64,000 bases of DNA from Phylloscopus collybita (GCA_027886175.1 JAJNNQ010000077.1:4898001-4962000); one strand, 5' to 3'. Shown: positions 20,952-32,690, numbered from the stretch's first letter. A program made the numbers and translations. Notes: generated from the sequence alone by a model not told the origin.

Positions 20952-20956
20952 TATGG

Positions 20957-21640
20957 GCTGCTTGTCAAACCTCTGTATGCACTCATCACAAGGAAGAACA
21001 AAGATCTCCAGTGGACCAAGGAAGCCACCAGAGCCTTTTCCCAATTAAAGGATGCCCTTATGTTGACCCCAGCCCTAGGACTCCCAGACGTGTGTAAACC
21101 ATTTTTTCTGTTTTCCCGTGAAAAACAAGAGATTGCCCTGGGGATACTGGCACAGAACCTAGGCCCATGCCAAAGGGCAGTTGCCTACTTATCCAAACAG
21201 CGAGACGCAGCCGCCAAGGGATGGCCAGGGTACCTCAGGGCTGTAGCAGCAGTCGTGGTGAATATCCAAGAAGCAGGTAAATTTACCTTGGGCCAGAAAA
21301 TGACTGTGCTGGTGTCTCATACAGGGTCTGCAGTACTGGAAGTGAAAGGTGGGCACTGGCTTTCCTCTCAAAGATTTTTAAAATACCAAGACATCATGGT
21401 AGAACAAGATGATGTGGAAATAGTGGTAAATAATATTATCAACCCAGCTTCTTTTCTCAGTGGGAATCAAGGAGAACCAGTGCAACACCACTGTCTGGAA
21501 ACCATTGAAGCCACCTACTCCAGTTGTCCAGATTTGAAGGACACCCCTTTCAACAACACAGAAACTTGGTTTACTCGTGGGAGTAGTTATATCATCAGTG
21601 GAAAGTGATGTGCTGGGTATGCAGTTACTACCAGTAAAGA
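20957..21640 (+). pseudogene. pol: ERV reverse transcriptase connection region
   Basis: The frame resumes directly after the nested LTR with residues VKPLYALITRKNKDLQW and TPALGLPD, typical of the RT thumb/connection of gammaretroviruses. It continues through QEIALGILAQ and a long open stretch to a TGA at 21606-21608. The RNase H domain then begins in the next segments. Confidence 0.8.
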
Positions 21641-22030
21641 GGTAATAGAATCGATCCTTTACCAACAGATACCTCTGCACAGAAGGCTGAAATAATTGCT
21701 CTGACTCGTGCCTTGGAGATGGCAAAAGGGAAGAAAATAAACATCTATAAAGACTCAAGATATGCTTTTGGCGTTGTGCATGTGCATGGAGCTATCTGGA
21801 AAGAAAGAGGACTATTAAATTCAATATATTCAATATATATATTATATCCTTAAATTCAAATAAAGGGAAGAACATTAAACATGCACAGGAAATAATGAGA
21901 CTGTTGGAAGCGCTCCGGATGCCTGAGAAAGTAGCGATCATGCACATTAAGGCACACCAAAGGGTGAGCTCGGAATTGGAAGAGGGAAATGAGCGGGCGG
22001 ACAGAGAGGCAAAAGAAGCAGCAAAAGATG
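21610..22030 (+). pseudogene. pol: ERV RNase H, inactivated
   Basis: RNase H residues are recognisable: [16 protein letters not shown] (21690-21735, the catalytic glutamate helix), [12 protein letters not shown] (21749-21784, an aspartate block) and HIKAHQRVSSELEEGNERAD (21943-22002). The sequence is broken by an AT-rich insertion (ATATATTCAATATATATA, about 21820-21850) and a frame change. Confidence 0.78.
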
Positions 22031-23180
22031 AGGTAACAATTGAAGGAACTTTGATTCCAGATGGACAGATATCCCTTGAAGGTAAGCCAGTATACAGTAA
22101 GAAAGATAAGGAGCTTATTGAGGATCAAAAGGGAACATACAACCAGGAAGGATGGGCCATTACTGAGGAAGGGAAATTGGTCACCCCCTCTCATATATTA
22201 TGGCCATTAGTAAGGAAGGAACATCAGAAAACACACTGGGGAATGGATGCTTTATATAATTATCTGATTGAAAAGATTACTGCTAGAAACTTGTATGCCA
22301 CCGTCACTCAGGTAACCAGGCAGTGTGATCTTTGCCTCCAGACTAACCCTAAGAATACCTCTAAACCAAAACTTGCTCAGATTGGAAGAGGCCAGGGGCC
22401 TGGGCAGCAATGGCAAATCGACTTTTCAGAACTTCCAAGAAAAGGGGGGTATCGATATTTGCTGGTGTTAACAGATACCTTTTCAAGGTGACCAGAAGCT
22501 TTCCCCACCAGAACTGCCAAAACCCAGGAGGTAACCAAAATACTGTTGCAAGAAATAATACCAAGTTTTGGAGTTCCAGCTACAATGCCCTCAGATAGAG
22601 GACCACATTTTATCTCAAAAATAGTGGGCATAGACTGGGGAATTACACACTCCATACCATCCTCAGTCTAGTGGCCAAGTAGAGAAAATGAATCATTTAA
22701 TTAAACAGCAAAATCTGAAGCTAAGGCAAGACGTTAATTTGCCCTAGCCCCAGTCTCTCCCATTGGCATTGCAACAGACCCGAACTAAGCCAAGGATTAA
22801 AGAAAAATTAAGCCTGTTTGAAATGCTTTTTGGAAGGCCATACAGGGTGCAAAAGGGAATCTCTACCCAAGCTGGGGAAGAGACACTGACCACCTATCTG
22901 GTGGCTGTAACTAAACAACTTAGAAAAATTCGAAAATATGGGGCTGGAACTCAGAGCAGAGGGCTAGATGGACCTGTGCATAATATACAGCCTGGGGATT
23001 ATGCGTCTGTTAAATCTTTTACAGACAAAACTCTGGAACCACAGTGGGAAGGACCATTCCAGGTGTTACTTACCACCTTCACTGCAATTAGGATTAAGGA
23101 ACAGAACGCTTGGATTCATCATACGTGAGTGAAGAAGGCCCCAAGAGCCCCTTGGAAAGCAACACTGGGTGATAAGTAAC
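22031..23180 (+). pseudogene. pol: ERV integrase, inactivated
   Basis: The zinc-binding HHCC domain is visible: KEHQKTHWG (around 22217-22243) and QCDLC (22321-22335). Core residues follow: WQIDFSEL with the first aspartate (about 22411) and SDRGPHF with the second (about 22591). A TGA at about 22489 and a frame change near 22620-22660 separate these from the glutamate block (QSSGQVE, around 22664). The C-terminal part (PQWEGPFQVLL, then NAWIHHT near 23120) is the gammaretroviral-type integrase end that binds substrate DNA. The element is not competent. Confidence 0.82.
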
Positions 23181-23205
23181 TGAGACTGAAACTTTGTTGG
23201 GAAAG

Positions 23206-23840
23206 ATGAATGGACTTTGGGTAGAAATGTTAACTTGGAAAGCTGTATCTCTTATGATGGCAGTTATAGCTGTAACCGAAATTAATGCAAGACTGTGTGT
23301 GCACCACATATTTAGGAGAAATTTTTGTCAGGGAAAGGCTTATGACGCCTGCTCTCGCAAAATGCTGAACCGGATGCTGAAGGTTACCAGTGCATCTGTC
23401 TGGGAAGGGAAAAATATTTGGGGTTGTGAATATGCATTTGTTCAGGATGGATCCCATGAATCTCACCCAAATCCTATTGAGCTAATTCAAATTTATTCTG
23501 CATGCTGTGAGACCTGCTGATCTACCTGTACTGAATTTAGACTTAAAATAGAGGGATGTGCAATCAAGGTTTATAGCTTGGATTACAATATTACTCAGGA
23601 TTGTGTTGTACCCCAGGATGAGGGGGTAGTAAATCAGCCAACCCAAAAACCAGAGGAGACCACAGCTCATGTTCAAACCACCCCAAGGAAAATGATTCAG
23701 CCTATAGTCTCCAAAATTGGACCCTATGCAATTAAGAAAGTAGGGATCCAAGACTATTACTAAATCTAGAGTGGTTCTTGAAGAGAGTAGAGATGGAAAT
23801 GCAGGTAAATGCTTCTGCCATTTGATCAGAGTGTGCCCCA
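23206..23840 (+). pseudogene. env: ERV envelope surface subunit, inactivated
   Basis: ATG at 23206 starts a hydrophobic leader (WKAVSLMMAVIAVTEINA) that looks like a signal peptide. A cysteine-rich region (QIYSACCETC) follows, then a stop at 23518-23520. The frame resumes to 23763, through NITQDCVVPQDEG and a threonine/proline-rich segment. The visible region is short for a full surface subunit, so it may be internally deleted or an unusual type. Confidence 0.65.
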
Positions 23841-25200
23841 TTCCTTAAAACTTCCTTTATGGATTGGACCATTTGGTTACAGAACCACTTCCAACAAAAG
23901 ACAGACCTTACAGGAGTATTAGGAACAGGACTGGGGATCTTGAATACAATGGACTCAGAGGTACTAATGAACAAATTGGCAGCAGCTGGCAGTGATGTGG
24001 TTAAATTACAACAACCCTTACAATCTTCTTTACTAGCCCTAGGCACCAGTCAATGGAAACTGTCCAAAATATTACCAGAATTCGAAGGGATACAAGAACA
24101 AGATCATAGACTAAGAGTAAATGCTATAGGGACAGCTAGTGAGAATATGTCTCTGGCCCTTGGATGCATACAAGGACAGTTATGGATGCAATCAGTAGCT
24201 GCCTCAATTATCAGGGAAGGTAGTGAAGGCACGTTCCCTGTTGAGGTCCGGAAAATCATTTGGGACCATGCTTCTGATTTAGAAAGAGAACTCCAGCCAT
24301 GGTGGGTCTTAGTTAACTTCACCTATGATCCTGTAACAAGCATGGTAACGGCCTTTGTTTTAACTATACATAATGCATCAGTGAGTCTGATACACCCAAT
24401 AGCTGCCTTAGGACTAAACCATGAAGGAACCATCCTCTACCCTTCTGAACACAAGATGTGGGCACGAAAAGCGGAAGGGAAATGAAGGACTATTAACATA
24501 GAGTCCTGTGCTGTGAGAAAACAACTAGGGTTCATATATGAAGGGAATATAAACGGTGATCAGGACACTTGTTTGGATACAGAACAGAATATTTGTCACT
24601 TTGAAGTACACTCAACCATCAGACAACCTTTCTGCTATACATAGGCCAGGGTTGTGTGTGTCTCAGGACACCATGTGCCGTGATAATGGAGGATGAACTA
24701 GTCATAAAGGAAACCAAATCCAATCTGTGCATCTGCAACTTTGTCAGAATCGAAAGACGTGATTTTTCTTATCTGGCACCAGTATTATCCCATCAATATA
24801 TAAAGACAAATCTGACTACTATGCAAGAAATATCACCTGTGCCCATAGGGATGAATTTTACCTTGGTTAAGCAGCTATTGAGGCATGAGGATTTAAAGGA
24901 AATTCTGAAAGAAATTAGGGATATGGGAAAAAGGACTCTGATTACAATACACCGTGACACAGAAACCATAGGAAGGGTCTTTAAAAGGATGGAAACAAAT
25001 GCATCTCACCATTGGTGGGATACACTTTTTGGATGGTCACCGAAAGCAACTGGGCTCCTCAGTGCAATAGTTCATCCAACTATTGTTTTATTAATTCTGG
25101 TTGGTGTAAGTCTGATCCTGTCCATTGTAATGCTTCTTTGGAATTGGAGGATGCTACAACGAATGGCAGCACTAACTTCATTGTCAAAGGTACACGGTAA
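23841..25200 (+). pseudogene. env: ERV envelope transmembrane subunit, inactivated
   Basis: An open stretch at 23859-24485 carries a leucine/alanine helix (LMNKLAAAGSDVVKLQQPL) and several N-glycosylation sites (NFT, NAS). A stop follows at 24483-24485, then a frame change. From 24656 an open frame ends with LFGWSPKATG, a strongly hydrophobic span (LLILVGVSLILSIVMLLWNW, about 25082-25145) and a short cytoplasmic tail. The layout is that of a class I fusion glycoprotein. It aligns with the env tail at 1-935, whose span is destroyed. Not functional as it stands. Confidence 0.78.
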
Positions 25201-25288
25201 CACATTAAGGGGTGCATATTGGAGGAACAGAGGAAAGAATTTTTGTATTAAGTAAAAGAATTTACTTATTTTCTAGAAAATGGGGGAC

Positions 25289-25559
25289 TGAAACAGGGGA
25301 TTTGAGGGTTAAAGGGAATTCCAGAATAGTTGAGGTCATGAACAGTAGTTGAGGTATATGAACACGTAGGATTCATTATCTTGCTTTCCAAAGACTGAAA
25401 GAAAATGAAGAGATAAGGGGCCCTTCAAAGGACACCTGGTATCCATTAAAAAGTTGCTGAGCTTGCAAAATAAGAGGGGGCCCCTTTGTAAAACTGGAGG
25501 GAGCGTCTCGGTAGAGAGGGAATACGCATGCAGAGACCTCATCAGGTCAAAAATTCATA
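25289..25559 (+). mobile_element. truncated 3' LTR of the full-length ERV
   Basis: Begins TGAAACAGGG right after AGAAAATGGGGGAC. Only about 270 of some 550 bases remain. Homology breaks at AAATTCATAG, where unit-2 DNA equivalent to position 1661 of unit 1 starts. The rest of the LTR, with its polyadenylation signal, and about 118 bases of flank are deleted. By eye it differs from the 5' LTR by well over 10%. Confidence 0.8.
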
Positions 25560-25564
25560 GGTTC

Positions 25565-25715
25565 TGTGGAGCATGGAGCATGACGGGCGTTGTAGTCCCA
25601 GCTGCACTGGGGGTCTACTGGGCTGTGGTGCATAATGGGAGTTATAGGCAAAAAAACCCCAAGCCAAACAAAGCCCCGCCCCGCAAGCCCCAATCCCTGG
25701 TGCTGATTGGATGTG
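25565..25715. promoter_or_regulatory. ZNF143/NF-Y-like promoter block (unit 2)
   Basis: The ZNF143-like site is kept at 25578-25599 (minus strand GGACTACAACGCCCGTCATG). The weaker second site is at 25630-25648 and the inverted CCAAT box at 25706-25710. It now lies 20 bases from a truncated LTR because of the deletion. Confidence 0.42.
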
Positions 25716-25789
25716 GGCGGTGTTGGACATGAGTCTCAGCAAATGGCAGGTGGCGGAGGCGGGAGGAGCCCATTGAACCATTCTAGTCC

Positions 25790-26130
25790 TTCCCAGTACA
25801 GCCCAGTTCTTCCCCAGTACAGGCCAGTGCATCCCTAGGCCCTTCCAGTCCCTCCGAGTACAGCCCAGTCCCTCCAAATTCAACTAAGTCCATTCCCATT
25901 CCCATTCCCATTCCCATTCCCATTCCCATTCCCATTCCCTTCCAGTTTGCCCTGGTGCCACCCGTAGTATGCCCCAGTGTCCCCCAGTCCTCCCCATGGT
26001 GCCCCCAGTATCACTCCCAGTATCCCCAATATGTCTCAGTGTTGTCCAGTATCACTCCCAGTATGTCCCAGTGTCTCTCACAGCATTCCCAGTGTTCCCC
26101 AGTATATCCCAGTCTTCCCCAGTGTTTCCA
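25790..26130. repeat. CCCAGT-rich minisatellite and (CATTCC)n (unit 2)
   Basis: Contracted counterpart of 1880-2430. It contains a pure CATTCC hexanucleotide run of about eight copies at 25890-25940 that unit 1 does not have, so the microsatellite expanded after duplication. Confidence 0.8.
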
Positions 26131-26159
26131 AGGAAACTGGAACTGCTCACAGTTGTTTT

Positions 26160-26570
26160 CAATGGAGAAACTCAGGAGTTTTACATTGCTAAACAAACTA
26201 GGAAGTCCCTGTTCGCCTGAGTGTGGGCAGCACTCCAAGCAAAGCAGGTCCCAGGTGAGTGAGGAGAGACAGGATGGGGTTGGAGAATGTGGAGCAAGGT
26301 TGTCCACACTGGGTCAGACCTCAGGGCACAGCTTCTCTGAGCAGGCCAGACCTCCTGAGAAGAGACCCTGGATCAATATCAATCACTGAATGCTGCAATC
26401 AGCTCTGCTCTAAACAGAGCAGTAACAAAAGACACCCTGTATAATAGGAATATGTATTTTTAGAAACTCTTAAAAATCTTTCTCCGTTACTGTAACGGGA
26501 AACTTTCCTAATGAACTGCAGCAGACCAGAGGGAAATCAAGGCAAAGCCATGGTTTGTCAGGACTTTCTT
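26160..26570. other. OR-unit spacer (unit 2), no gene seen
   Basis: Direct counterpart of 2590-3010, with a few percent substitutions and no coding signal. Confidence 0.6.
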
Positions 26571-27300
26571 GATCCTAATGAGCCCCGTGGTGCATTTGGT
26601 GCTGAGCCCTCAGGGCCTGAGAGGAGATTGCACAAACCTTTCCAGGAGTCCAAGTCAGAAGAAAAACCCGAAGTGTCTTGAGGCATTAATGGGTTGCACT
26701 GAGGTCCATCTCCAACACAGGCTCCTCATGGACTCCTTGGAGGAGAGAATTGGAGGCCAGGATTGCACAAAACCCTCTCAGAGACTCAGTGTGGGAAGGA
26801 AATTCCAAAGCACCTTAAAAATTTTGAGTATCTCAAAGTAATAATGATCCTCACTGAGTGTCAGTGCAAAGCTCTCAAGGGACTCATTAAAGCAGATAAT
26901 TTGAGGCCTGGATTGCACAAAAACTTCTCAGAGACTCAGTGCCAAAAAAAATGTACTTTAAGAAACTTTGAGTACCTTGAAGTATTAATGAGCCCCACTG
27001 AGTGTTGTTACTGACTAAGAATCCCAAGGGACTTGTTAAAGTAGATAATTGGGGGCCATGATTTCACATACTTCTCAGACTCAGTGTCAAAAAAAGTTCT
27101 TTAAGAAACTTTGAGTACCCTGAAGTATTAATGAGCCCCACTGAGTGTTTTTACTGACTAAGGATCCCAAGGGACTTGTTAAAGCAGATAATTGGGGCCA
27201 GGATTGCACAATCTTTCTCACAGAATCAGATTTAAAGAGGAAACACCAAGTACCTTCAAATAACTGAAGTACCTTGAAGCTTAATGAGCCCCAGGGAGTG
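26570..27300. repeat. ~145-bp tandem repeat (unit 2)
   Basis: The same repeat as 3010-3740. TAATGAGCCCC marks are near 26575, 26843, 26986, 27129 and 27282, so there is one more unit than in unit 1. The extra copy, about 27000-27130, closely resembles its neighbour. Confidence 0.75.
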
Positions 27301-28230
27301 TTGTTACTGACAAAGCCTCTCAAGGGACTAATTACAGCAGATAATTGGAGGCCATGATTGCACAGACCTCTCAGAAACTCCAAGGCAAAAGTAAAACCCA
27401 AAGTCCTTTCAAGAACCTGCAGTGGCTGGGAGCATTCAGGAGCCCCCCAGGGCCATTCCTGACCAGGGCTCCCCAGGGACTCCTTCCAGCACATCCTTGA
27501 GGCCACTGGGCTGTCAGGGGGATGCTGAGGGCAGGACAAGGGGCTGAGAGTGCCCAGCCTTGCTGGGGCTGTGCCAGGAGGCCCCAGGGCCTCAGGACAA
27601 GGTGTCTCCTCACAGCCCTTGGTGGCACAGGCCCTGCTGTGCCCCAGAACACCAAGACTTGGCTTCTCTTTGTCCCCTCCTGGCATCACTGCCTGCAGTT
27701 CCCTGCTCTGCCTGAGGCCTGGGTACACTTTCTCTGTGCTGTCCCTCACTGGGACCCATTAAAACTTGCAGAAACTTTGGAGTTGGATTCTGACTTGGAG
27801 TTCTTAAGAGGTTTCTTCATCTCCCTGTCAGGGACTGATGTTCAGGGCCTCAGCACAAGCCCCAAGAGGGTCATTAAAGTCTTTGTGCTGTGTCTGTGCT
27901 GATGAGCTGGGCTGGGCTCCTGGCACAGAGGCAGCAGCACCAGGCAACCAAGAAGAGCTACAAAAAGACATTTCCCTTGCTGAGCAACTCTTCTCCCAGC
28001 CCAGCAGGGCTGGGGCACTGCCTGCAGCCACCCCAGGCACAGCACACAGGCACAGGGAGCTTCAGTCACTCAGGGCTGGGAAGGAGCTGAGAAGGGACTG
28101 GGGGAGAATCACTGCCAGCCCTTGGCACAGGAACCTCTGGCTGCAGGACAATGCAGCTGCAGCTCCTGCAGGGATCTCCTCAAGCTGGAACATCCCAATG
28201 CCTACAGACTCTGTGAGTACAACTCTCTGA
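27300..28230. other. GC-rich OR distal flank (unit 2)
   Basis: Counterpart of 3600-4500. Close similarity to unit 1 fades near 28190. No gene seen. Confidence 0.5.
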
Positions 28231-29690
28231 GTATTTCTGGTGCAGGGGAGGTGAAATGCTCATGAAGCTCTGACACACGAATAGCTTCTCCCCACTCCCA
28301 AAATATTTCCAAGACAAGGATTTATTTTAAAATGGGGACATATCCTGAGACTTTGTTTTCATTTCTTAATATTAGATAATGGGGGAGAGGGAGAACAAAT
28401 GATAAAGGTGTAATTAATTTTGACAAGTCCCTGGGACATCTGAACTCTCAGTGATCAGCAGGTGTGCAGGAGATCCCTGATGTGCTTTCAGCCACTCCTC
28501 CGCCCATGGACAGCACCAGCATCACCTTTGCTGGGCCCATTAGGCTTAGTCTGAGCTGTCCTTTCTCCAGGCTGCCAACAGAACCTGCCCCCAGCCAGTG
28601 CCCTGCAAACAGGCAGGGTTCTGTAGAGGCAAGGAGAGTGCACAGAGATTTGGGGTCTGGGAGTGCTGGCAGGGAGAGCTCAGGCACAGGGAAACCCCTT
28701 CAGGAGGAAAATCTGCAGGAAGCAGAGAGATGAGGCAATGAGAGAAAACAAACGCCAGCAATGTTGTGGCAGGGAGAGTTCAGAGATCTCCACAGGAGCC
28801 CCTCCAGTGCAGCCCCTCCCTCTGAACAAGCCCCCTCCCTCCTGTCCCCCAGCCCAGCCTCTGCCCTCAGGGCTGGGGCTCCAAGGCCTGAAGCCCCTCC
28901 TGTGCAGGCAGAGCTGCAGCAGAGCCCTGGGGCAGCTCTGCAGCCCCCGGCCCAGTTCCCTCTGCAGAGCTCAGGGCTGGGAGTAGCTGCCCGGCCCTGG
29001 GGGGCTCTGGGAGGGGGCACAGCTGGCTCAGGGTGACACTGTCCCCAGTGCCTGGCTCTGGGCAATGCTGTCAGTGCAGCCAGGGCAGGAGCTGCATCTC
29101 CCTCACTCCAACGCCAGCACAAGGACACTTGGAAGTCTCTCGGAGATTTCAGTCCAAGCTGGGAGCTTCAGTCCAGGATGCAAACCTGTCCTGCAGCATC
29201 TTTGTGTTATCTGAAAGACCCTGGGGAAAGGCAGAGGTGTTCTGACACTGAAAATGCTGTTGGGTTGGTGAAATGAGCAACATGAGTCCTTGGCTACAAA
29301 AGTGGGGCTGGGCTGTGGTGGATTCATCTGCTCTCAGCAGTACCTGGGGAGTTTTTAGGGGAAACATGGGAAGGTGATCACCCTCCACCTGAGAAAGGCT
29401 AAAGCCCAGAGAATCTCTGAACAGGTCAGAATGACAGACCATGTCCTCTCACTCTTCATTCATCACTTTGCCTCACAAAACTTGTTCTGTTCTTCCTGGG
29501 GGCAGCAGAAATGCTGAGGGTTTGATATCCAAGAATACCAGGAGAGAGATGTGGGAGCCTTTGAGAAAACTTCAGAACTCTTAAACAGGAAAGGCAGCCT
29601 GTGTGTTCCAGGGGAGGATTTATGGGAAATGGCTTTGATTTTGGTTCCAGATATCTCCTCTAACCCTTCACTGTCCTTTTCTTCATGAAC
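28230..29690. other. divergent 5' flank of OR copy B
   Basis: This 1.45-kb stretch does not closely match the flank shared by OR A and OR C. About 270 bases (28470-28740) are distantly similar to 5480-5740, and the rest is different, including GC-rich 28760-29130. The TATA tract, LTR piece and CR1 tail are absent. The block ends at the shared splice acceptor (29691-29692). The promoter of OR B is therefore probably of different origin. Confidence 0.55.
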
Positions 29691-29715
29691 AGGTCCCCAT
29701 GCCAAGCCAGAGCAA

Positions 29716-30648
29716 ATGTCCAACAGCAGCTCCATCAGCCACTTCCTCCTGCTGGCATTGGCAGACAGGCGGCAGCTGCAGCTCCTGCACTTCTGCCTCT
29801 TCCTGGGCATCTCCCTGGCTGCCCTCCTGGGCAACGGCCTCATCATCAGCGCCGTAGCCTGTGGCCACCACCTGCACAGCCCCATGTTCTTCTTCCTGCT
29901 CAACCTGGCCCTCACTGACCTGGGCTGCATCTGCACCACTGTCCCCAAAGCCATGCACAATTCCCTCTGGGACACCAGGAACATCTCGTACATCGGATGT
30001 GCTGCCCAGGTGTTTTTCTTTCTCTTCTTTATGGGAGCAGAATTTTCCCTGCTGACCATCATGTGCTACGACCGCTACGTGTCCATCTGCAAACCCCTGC
30101 ACTATGAGACCCTCCTGGGCAGCAGAGCTTGTGCCCACATGGCAGCAGCTGCCTGGGCCAGTGCCTTTCTCAATGCTCTCATGCACACAGCCAATGCATT
30201 TTCCCTGCCCCTGTGCCATGGCAATGCCTTGGGCCAGTTCTTCTGTGAAATCCCACACATCCTCAAGCTCTCCTGCTCACACTCCAAACTCAGGGAACTT
30301 TGGGTAATTGTGGTTGGTGTCTGTTTATCTTCTGGCTGTTTTGTGTTCATAGTTTTCTCCTATGTGCAGATCTTCAGGGCTGTGCTGAGGATGCCCTCGG
30401 AGCAGGGACGGCACAAAGCCTTTTCCACCTGCCTCCCTCACCTGGCTGTGCTCTCCCTGTTTCTCAGCAGTTGCTTTTTTGCCTACCTCAAGCCCCACTC
30501 CATGTCCTCCCCATCCCTGGATCTGGCAGTGTCATTTCTGTACTCGGTGGTGCCTCCAGCCCTGAACCCCCTCATCTACAGCCTGAGGAACCAGGAGCTC
30601 AAGGCTGCAGTGTGGACACTGATCACTGGATGGTTTCAGAAACATTGA
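29716..30648 (+). CDS. olfactory receptor copy B, OR14-like, intact
   Basis: A 310-residue odorant receptor with all family marks at the same positions as copy A: LLGNG, PMFFFLLNLALTD, MCYDRYVSICKPLHY, KAFSTCLPHL and NPLIYSLRN. The start is MSNSSS, the first in-frame ATG after the splice acceptor. Compared with A, TM1, TM2, IL2 and TM7 are almost unchanged. TM3 (FFFLFFMGAEF against FLIFFFFGAEL) and TM5 (KLRELWVIVVGVCLSSG against YLREFGLFVFSISLALG) are replaced in a block. B resembles C in the TM5 entry (KLRELWVIV). A polyadenylation signal is at 30679-30684. Likely function: detection of odorants different from those of A (inference). Confidence 0.95.
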   Translation: MSNSSSISHFLLLALADRRQLQLLHFCLFLGISLAALLGNGLIISAVACGHHLHSPMFFFLLNLALTDLGCICTTVPKAMHNSLWDTRNISYIGCAAQVFFFLFFMGAEFSLLTIMCYDRYVSICKPLHYETLLGSRACAHMAAAAWASAFLNALMHTANAFSLPLCHGNALGQFFCEIPHILKLSCSHSKLRELWVIVVGVCLSSGCFVFIVFSYVQIFRAVLRMPSEQGRHKAFSTCLPHLAVLSLFLSSCFFAYLKPHSMSSPSLDLAVSFLYSVVPPALNPLIYSLRNQELKAAVWTLITGWFQKH

Positions 30649-30819
30649 ATTGGTTTTGTATTTGTGCAAATCAATTGTAATAAAAGTAATCTTTTATACA
30701 TCTTGCTGGTTTCATTTCGGATGTTCTTTTTCTCTGTTATAATTTTTAAATATTTTCCAAAAGGAAATGCCATAGTTTGTGCCATTTCTAATTTTGTTTC
30801 TCTCCACCTTCCCTGTGGC

Positions 30820-31760
30820 CACAGACTGTGTCAATGAGGGGCTGCACTCTCGGGGGCTTTAAAGGAACTCAAGGATCTCCCACCCAAGTTTTCTGCAGAG
30901 ATGCCCCTTTGGTTCCCTTCTCTGCAGCTGCAGCAGCAATGTCTGTGTGCAGAGCTGGGGGCAGATCAGTGCTGGCACAGCAGCTGTGGCCAGCAGCAGC
31001 AGCAGCACTTGGTGCTGCCAGTGCTGCTGCCGTGGCCCTGCCCCGCTGCCCTCCTGGCCCTGCTGTTGCTGTAGGGCCTGAGTGCTCTCGGGGCCGGGCA
31101 CAGGGCTGGGGGTGGCAGTGCCGGGGCTGCAGCAGGGACAGGCCATGGGCACTGCTGGCACAGCAGCAGTGCTGAGGCCTCAGGCCAGGGCCTGGGGGCT
31201 GCAGGCTCCTTGCCCAGGCTCTCTCCAGAACACATTGCCCAGGCCAAGGCTCAGCAGAGAAAAGCCCCGGCAGCAGCCCCAGGCTGGCCGTGGGCAGGCT
31301 GGGGGCAAACAGCACGGCTGGGGCTCTGCAAGGGCCCTGGGCAAGCACACGACAAGGAGCAGCAGAGCAGGGCCTGATCCATCCCCACTGCGCTGGACAC
31401 CCCAGGCCAGCGGCCCACAGCCTCCTCATGCACCTGCCAACAACATCCCCCCTCTGCAGCCCTGGCCTCTCCCCCAGCTCACACAGCTGCCGCAGCCTTG
31501 CAGGCACAGCCACGGCAGCACTGCCTCAGGAGCCCCTGTTTGCCCTGCCCAGAGCAGGCCTGAGCACCCCCATGGGGTTGGTGTGGGGAGATGAAGCTGA
31601 GGGAGCATAAATGCCAGCAGGGCCTGGGGCCAGGAAGGGCTGGGCCACAGCAGGGAAACCCCTCAGGTTTGTGGTGGCCTCTGAAGTCAGAGCCAGAAAG
31701 TTTGTTCCCATGAGCTGGGAGTTTCCTGTGCTACTGCAGATGTTTCTCAGATCCAGCTGC
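30820..31760. other. conserved GC-rich 3' flank of OR B
   Basis: Counterpart of 8080-8990, differing by only a few bases per 500. It contains the same CAG clusters and stop-free opposite-strand frames, which I regard as non-coding. Confidence 0.7.
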
Positions 31761-31784
31761 CATGGGTTCAAGCAACAGTGATCA

Positions 31785-32033
31785 TGTCCGGGGAGATTAC
31801 AGCCGCCAGCATGGAAACAGGCAGGACAAGTCTCTTTGTTAAACTGAAGAATCCATTTTATTCCCCCCATCCCAGGCCAGGGAGGAGGTGAGGACCAAGA
31901 GGAAGAACAGGGGCAGAGTCGTGAGTTTTATTGGGAATTCAGGGGAGGAGTCTTAAGATTTGGGTCAAGGCAGGATATAAGATAAGTCCAGTAAGATCAG
32001 ACTTCAGCCTCCTGAAAAGAGGGAGACTCCACA
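31785..32033 (-). mobile_element. solo or partial LTR, reverse (unit 2)
   Basis: Unit-2 copy of 9023-9271 with the same TG...CA boundaries and the same flanks (AGTGATCA on the left, ATTCCTCC on the right). Confidence 0.6.
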
Positions 32034-32690
32034 ATTCCTCCATTTATAAATTGGTTCTAACAAGGTGATTCTTGTGAATATGATCCCAATTGTCACTGAG
32101 GGATGGGCAGGAGGCATCCACAAACCAGGGAATTCTGAATCACCTCAATGCAAAATAGATTCCTATGAAATAACTGCAATGAAATAGATCACAGGCTTGT
32201 GGGTGAAAACTGTGGGTACCTAAGCTTTGCAACATCAGCAAGAAATGAGAACCATCCATTCCAAAAGGAATAAATAGAAGTAGGATGCTCCAACATAAAA
32301 TCAAAAGCCAGTTCCACCTCTGGCTTCGGACGGCTTTGGGAGAGGGACATGGGTGTGATAGTCCTGACACTTTAGAGCATGCTTGGAGTATGTTTCCACA
32401 AGGGGAAGAATCAAGGAGCAAGAATCGAAGGACTGAACAAGAGAAGGGTGCATCCAAAGAGACAAGAGACAGGCAATTGACTGAAACTATGCAGACCATT
32501 CCTGAAGGGCAGAGCCTGCTCAGGAACCTCATTTCACTGCATTCTCTTCACATCCAAGCTTGGTGCAAAATCTGTGGGTGCCCAGGGCCCCAGGATTCCA
32601 TGGCTCCAGGAATCCCTGTGTGGAATCCATGGCTCTGTGACCCCACGGCCAGACCCCAGGGCTGTCTCCTGGGCAGCCAGAGAACGTTGG
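32034..32690. other. unit-2 spacer, no gene seen
   Basis: Counterpart of 9272-9920. No recognised gene. Confidence 0.4.
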
